From Nevskiales bacterium (GTDB lineage: Bacteria > Pseudomonadota > Gammaproteobacteria > Nevskiales > Nevskiaceae), in assembly GCA_028698335.1 (NCBI GenBank), contig JAQVDP010000027.1, positions 1 through 34,142 on the forward strand: 34,142 bases of DNA, read 5' to 3'. Within the stretch, counting starts at the first letter, position 1. Each line of letters opens with the position of its first letter. The notes under the pieces were generated by a model. It had not been told where the DNA came from, ran no database searches, and saw nothing but the letters and a program-made list of their open reading frames with translations. The translations under genes were made by a program, and so were the position numbers. Below are positions 32,730 through 34,142 of the stretch, in pieces.

Positions 32730-33764
32730 CTATCGCGAGCGTGCGCCGGCCTTTCCGGAGTGGTGCTGCAGCGTCACCGCGTTGTCGCAGCGGCCCTCGG
32801 CCTGGTACTGGGCGATGTTGGCGAGCGTGGTCGCGACGATGTTGCCGAGCGCCTCGTGGGTGAAGAAGGCCTGGTGCGCGGTGATCAGCACGTTGGGGAA
32901 GGTCAGCAGGCGCATGAATACGTCGTCCTGGATCACGTGGTCGGACAGGTCCTCGAAGAAAAGGTCGCCCTCCTCCTCGTAGACGTCGAGACCGAGATGG
33001 CCGATGCGGCCGCTCTTGAGCCCGGCGGTGACCGCGCGCGTGTCGACCAGTGCGCCGCGGCTGGTGTTGATCAGCATCGCGCCGGGCTTCATCTGTGCGA
33101 TGGCGGCGGCGTCGATCAGGTGCCGGGTGTCCGGGGTCAGGGGGCAGTGCAGGGTGACAACGTCCGATTCGGCGAGCAGCTCCGGCAGCGTCCGGTATTC
33201 TGCGCCGAGCGCGACGCAGTCGGGATTTTCGGCGACGTCGTGCGCGAGCAGGCGCATGCCGAAGCCGCGCAGGATCCGGGCGACGACGGTGCCGATCTTG
33301 CCGGTGCCGACGATCCCCGCGGTCTTGCCGTGCAGATCGAAGCCCATCAGCCCGCCGAGCGCGAAGTTGCCCTCGCGGACGCGCTGATAGGCGCGATGAA
33401 TCTTGCGGTTCAGGGTCAGGATCAGCCCGACGGTGTGTTCCGCGACTGCGTGCGGGGAATAGGCCGGCACCCGCGCGACGGTCAGGCCGAGATCGGCGGC
33501 CGCGGCGATATCGACATGATTGAAGCCGGCCGAGCGCAGCGCGATCAGCTCGGTGCCGCCCGCGGCCAGGATCCGCAGCGTGTCGGCGCCGAGATCGTCG
33601 TTGACGAACGCGCAGACCGCGCGGTAGCCCTGCGCGAGCGGCGCGGTCACCGGCGTCAGGTGCGGCTCCAGGTAGTCGAGTTCGGGGGGCTGTGCGGTGG
33701 TCCGCAGCGCGGTCTCGAACGCGGCGCGCTCGTAGGGTTTGGTGTTGAAGATGGCGGTCTTCAT
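32730..33764 (-). CDS. ldhA: D-lactate dehydrogenase-type 2-hydroxyacid dehydrogenase
   Basis: This 344-aa protein starts at [12 protein letters not shown], the usual LdhA opening. Signatures: [11 protein letters not shown] (catalytic Arg nearby), NAD site IVGTGKIG, the [17 protein letters not shown] segment, [31 protein letters not shown] and the catalytic His in ITAHQAFFT. It reduces pyruvate to D-lactate with NADH, in fermentation or redox balance. The ribosome site is weak. It probably shares a transcript with the following tetR. Confidence 0.88.
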   Translation of the reverse strand: MKTAIFNTKPYERAAFETALRTTAQPPELDYLEPHLTPVTAPLAQGYRAVCAFVNDDLGADTLRILAAGGTELIALRSAGFNHVDIAAAADLGLTVARVPAYSPHAVAEHTVGLILTLNRKIHRAYQRVREGNFALGGLMGFDLHGKTAGIVGTGKIGTVVARILRGFGMRLLAHDVAENPDCVALGAEYRTLPELLAESDVVTLHCPLTPDTRHLIDAAAIAQMKPGAMLINTSRGALVDTRAVTAGLKSGRIGHLGLDVYEEEGDLFFEDLSDHVIQDDVFMRLLTFPNVLITAHQAFFTHEALGNIVATTLANIAQYQAEGRCDNAVTLQHHSGKAGARSR

Positions 33765-34082
33765 CGGGTGGGCAGCCAGTCGGTGCGGGAGGGGCGGAAC
33801 GTTCGCAGCTGGCGGGCGTGCGGGCAAGGGCGCGGCCGCGCTGAGGCATGCCGCATGACTCGCAAACATTGCGCCGCGGCGCCGGTGCCGGGGCTGAAGC
33901 CGCCGCATCGCGATTGCGGCGGATCGATGCGAGGTTGTGATTTTATATCTTCAAATATAAAGGCTTTATATTGAAATAAAACGCTTCACCGAACCGGCGC
34001 GGACCGATCCCCCCCGTCCGAGACCGCTGCATAACCCCTTCTGATTTCGGACAATGAGGCATCACATTGACGGGAGCGGATC
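33765..34082. other. Divergent promoter region with AT-rich patch
   Basis: It holds a hairpin (CCGCCGCA/TGCGGCGG, 33900-33922) and an AT-rich dyad (33942-33961). It lies between ldhA and a plus-strand gene at 34083. No gene inside. Confidence 0.45.
33942..33961. promoter_or_regulatory. AT-rich palindrome, candidate operator
   Basis: TTTATAT and ATATAAA flank CTTCAA; a partial repeat TTTATATTGAAAT follows at 33965-33977. This stands out in DNA of about 65-70% GC and fits a regulator site serving ldhA or the right-hand gene. Confidence 0.45.
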
Positions 34083-34142
34083 TTGAGCACGAGCTTCTTT
34101 CTGGCTGGCGCCGAACAGCAGCTGCGGGACCACCCGCTGATC
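34083..34142 (+). CDS. Start of an unidentified gene (cut by the window end)
   Basis: TTG start with GGGAG at 6-nt spacing, followed by 20 open codons (STSFFLAGAEQQLRDHPLI after the start). Too short for a family call. Codon use agrees with neighbouring genes. Confidence 0.4.
   Translation, partial: MSTSFFLAGAEQQLRDHPLI

Noticed and set aside
1-34142. CRISPR arrays, tRNA or rRNA genes
   Set aside because: No regularly spaced direct repeats and no tRNA or rRNA signature sequences were seen.

Overview
This 34 kb window is high-GC proteobacterial DNA. Class I/II cytochromes, NnrS, NsrR, FolE2, a TonB-dependent receptor with a standard TonB box, and DevABC-type export genes suggest a gamma- or betaproteobacterium; the sequence alone does not fix the genus. 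There are no rRNA, tRNA or CRISPR features. Two compositional zones are visible. Roughly 1-18,100 is moderately GC-rich, carries IS traces and several broken genes, and reads as accessory or rearranged DNA. Roughly 18,150-34,142 has much stronger G/C use at third codon positions and looks like regular chromosome, apart from one odd gene near 27.1-28.0 kb.

Region by region. 1-850: the 5' end of an IS110-type transposase, a 14-bp hairpin, and an orphan protein with a possible TNT (NAD glycohydrolase) C-terminus. 965-4653: a compact minus-strand operon tetR-hlyD-permease-ATPase with ATGA overlaps and a palindromic operator at its head. 5236-5646: rnk. 6139-7544: a MarR-type regulator with a four-cysteine tail, coupled to a YggS-type PLP protein; two 19-bp operators flank a divergent promoter. 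7653-13690: a nitrosative-stress block: broken thioredoxin-like gene, cytochrome P460-like protein, TlpA-like thioredoxin, NnrS, NsrR (minus strand), a chimeric RIC/NO-reductase-like membrane protein, a second NnrS, and a SirB-like gene with an internal amber codon. 13995-17864: cytochrome c and a ferritin-like protein on the minus strand, then FolE2, a SufR-like Fe-S regulator and a nitronate monooxygenase-like flavoprotein on the plus strand.

18,153-26,301: an AraC regulator divergent from an AhpD-like/YHS pair; a strong terminator; a styrene/indole monooxygenase (StyA type) divergent from a DJ-1-like protein, its probable flavin reductase (StyB type), a VOC protein and a large LuxR-family (LAL) regulator. 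26,341-34,142: small membrane protein, DUF2846 lipoprotein, an unrecognised 286-aa protein, a TonB-receptor/DUF2147 coupled pair, a TetR regulator, a D-lactate dehydrogenase-type enzyme, and the first 20 codons of another gene.

The most remarkable item is the gene at 10868-12049. It joins the N-terminal half of a RIC/YtfE iron-sulfur-repair protein to the C-terminal half of a quinol NO reductase. The transmembrane segment carrying the first FeB histidine is missing and the His-His pair is replaced, yet the frame is open for 393 codons under a strong promoter with a palindrome next to nsrR. It is either a new heme-only NO-responsive membrane protein or an in-frame relic. Nearby lesions (two frameshifts, one amber stop, a possible homopolymer frameshift) make decay a serious alternative.
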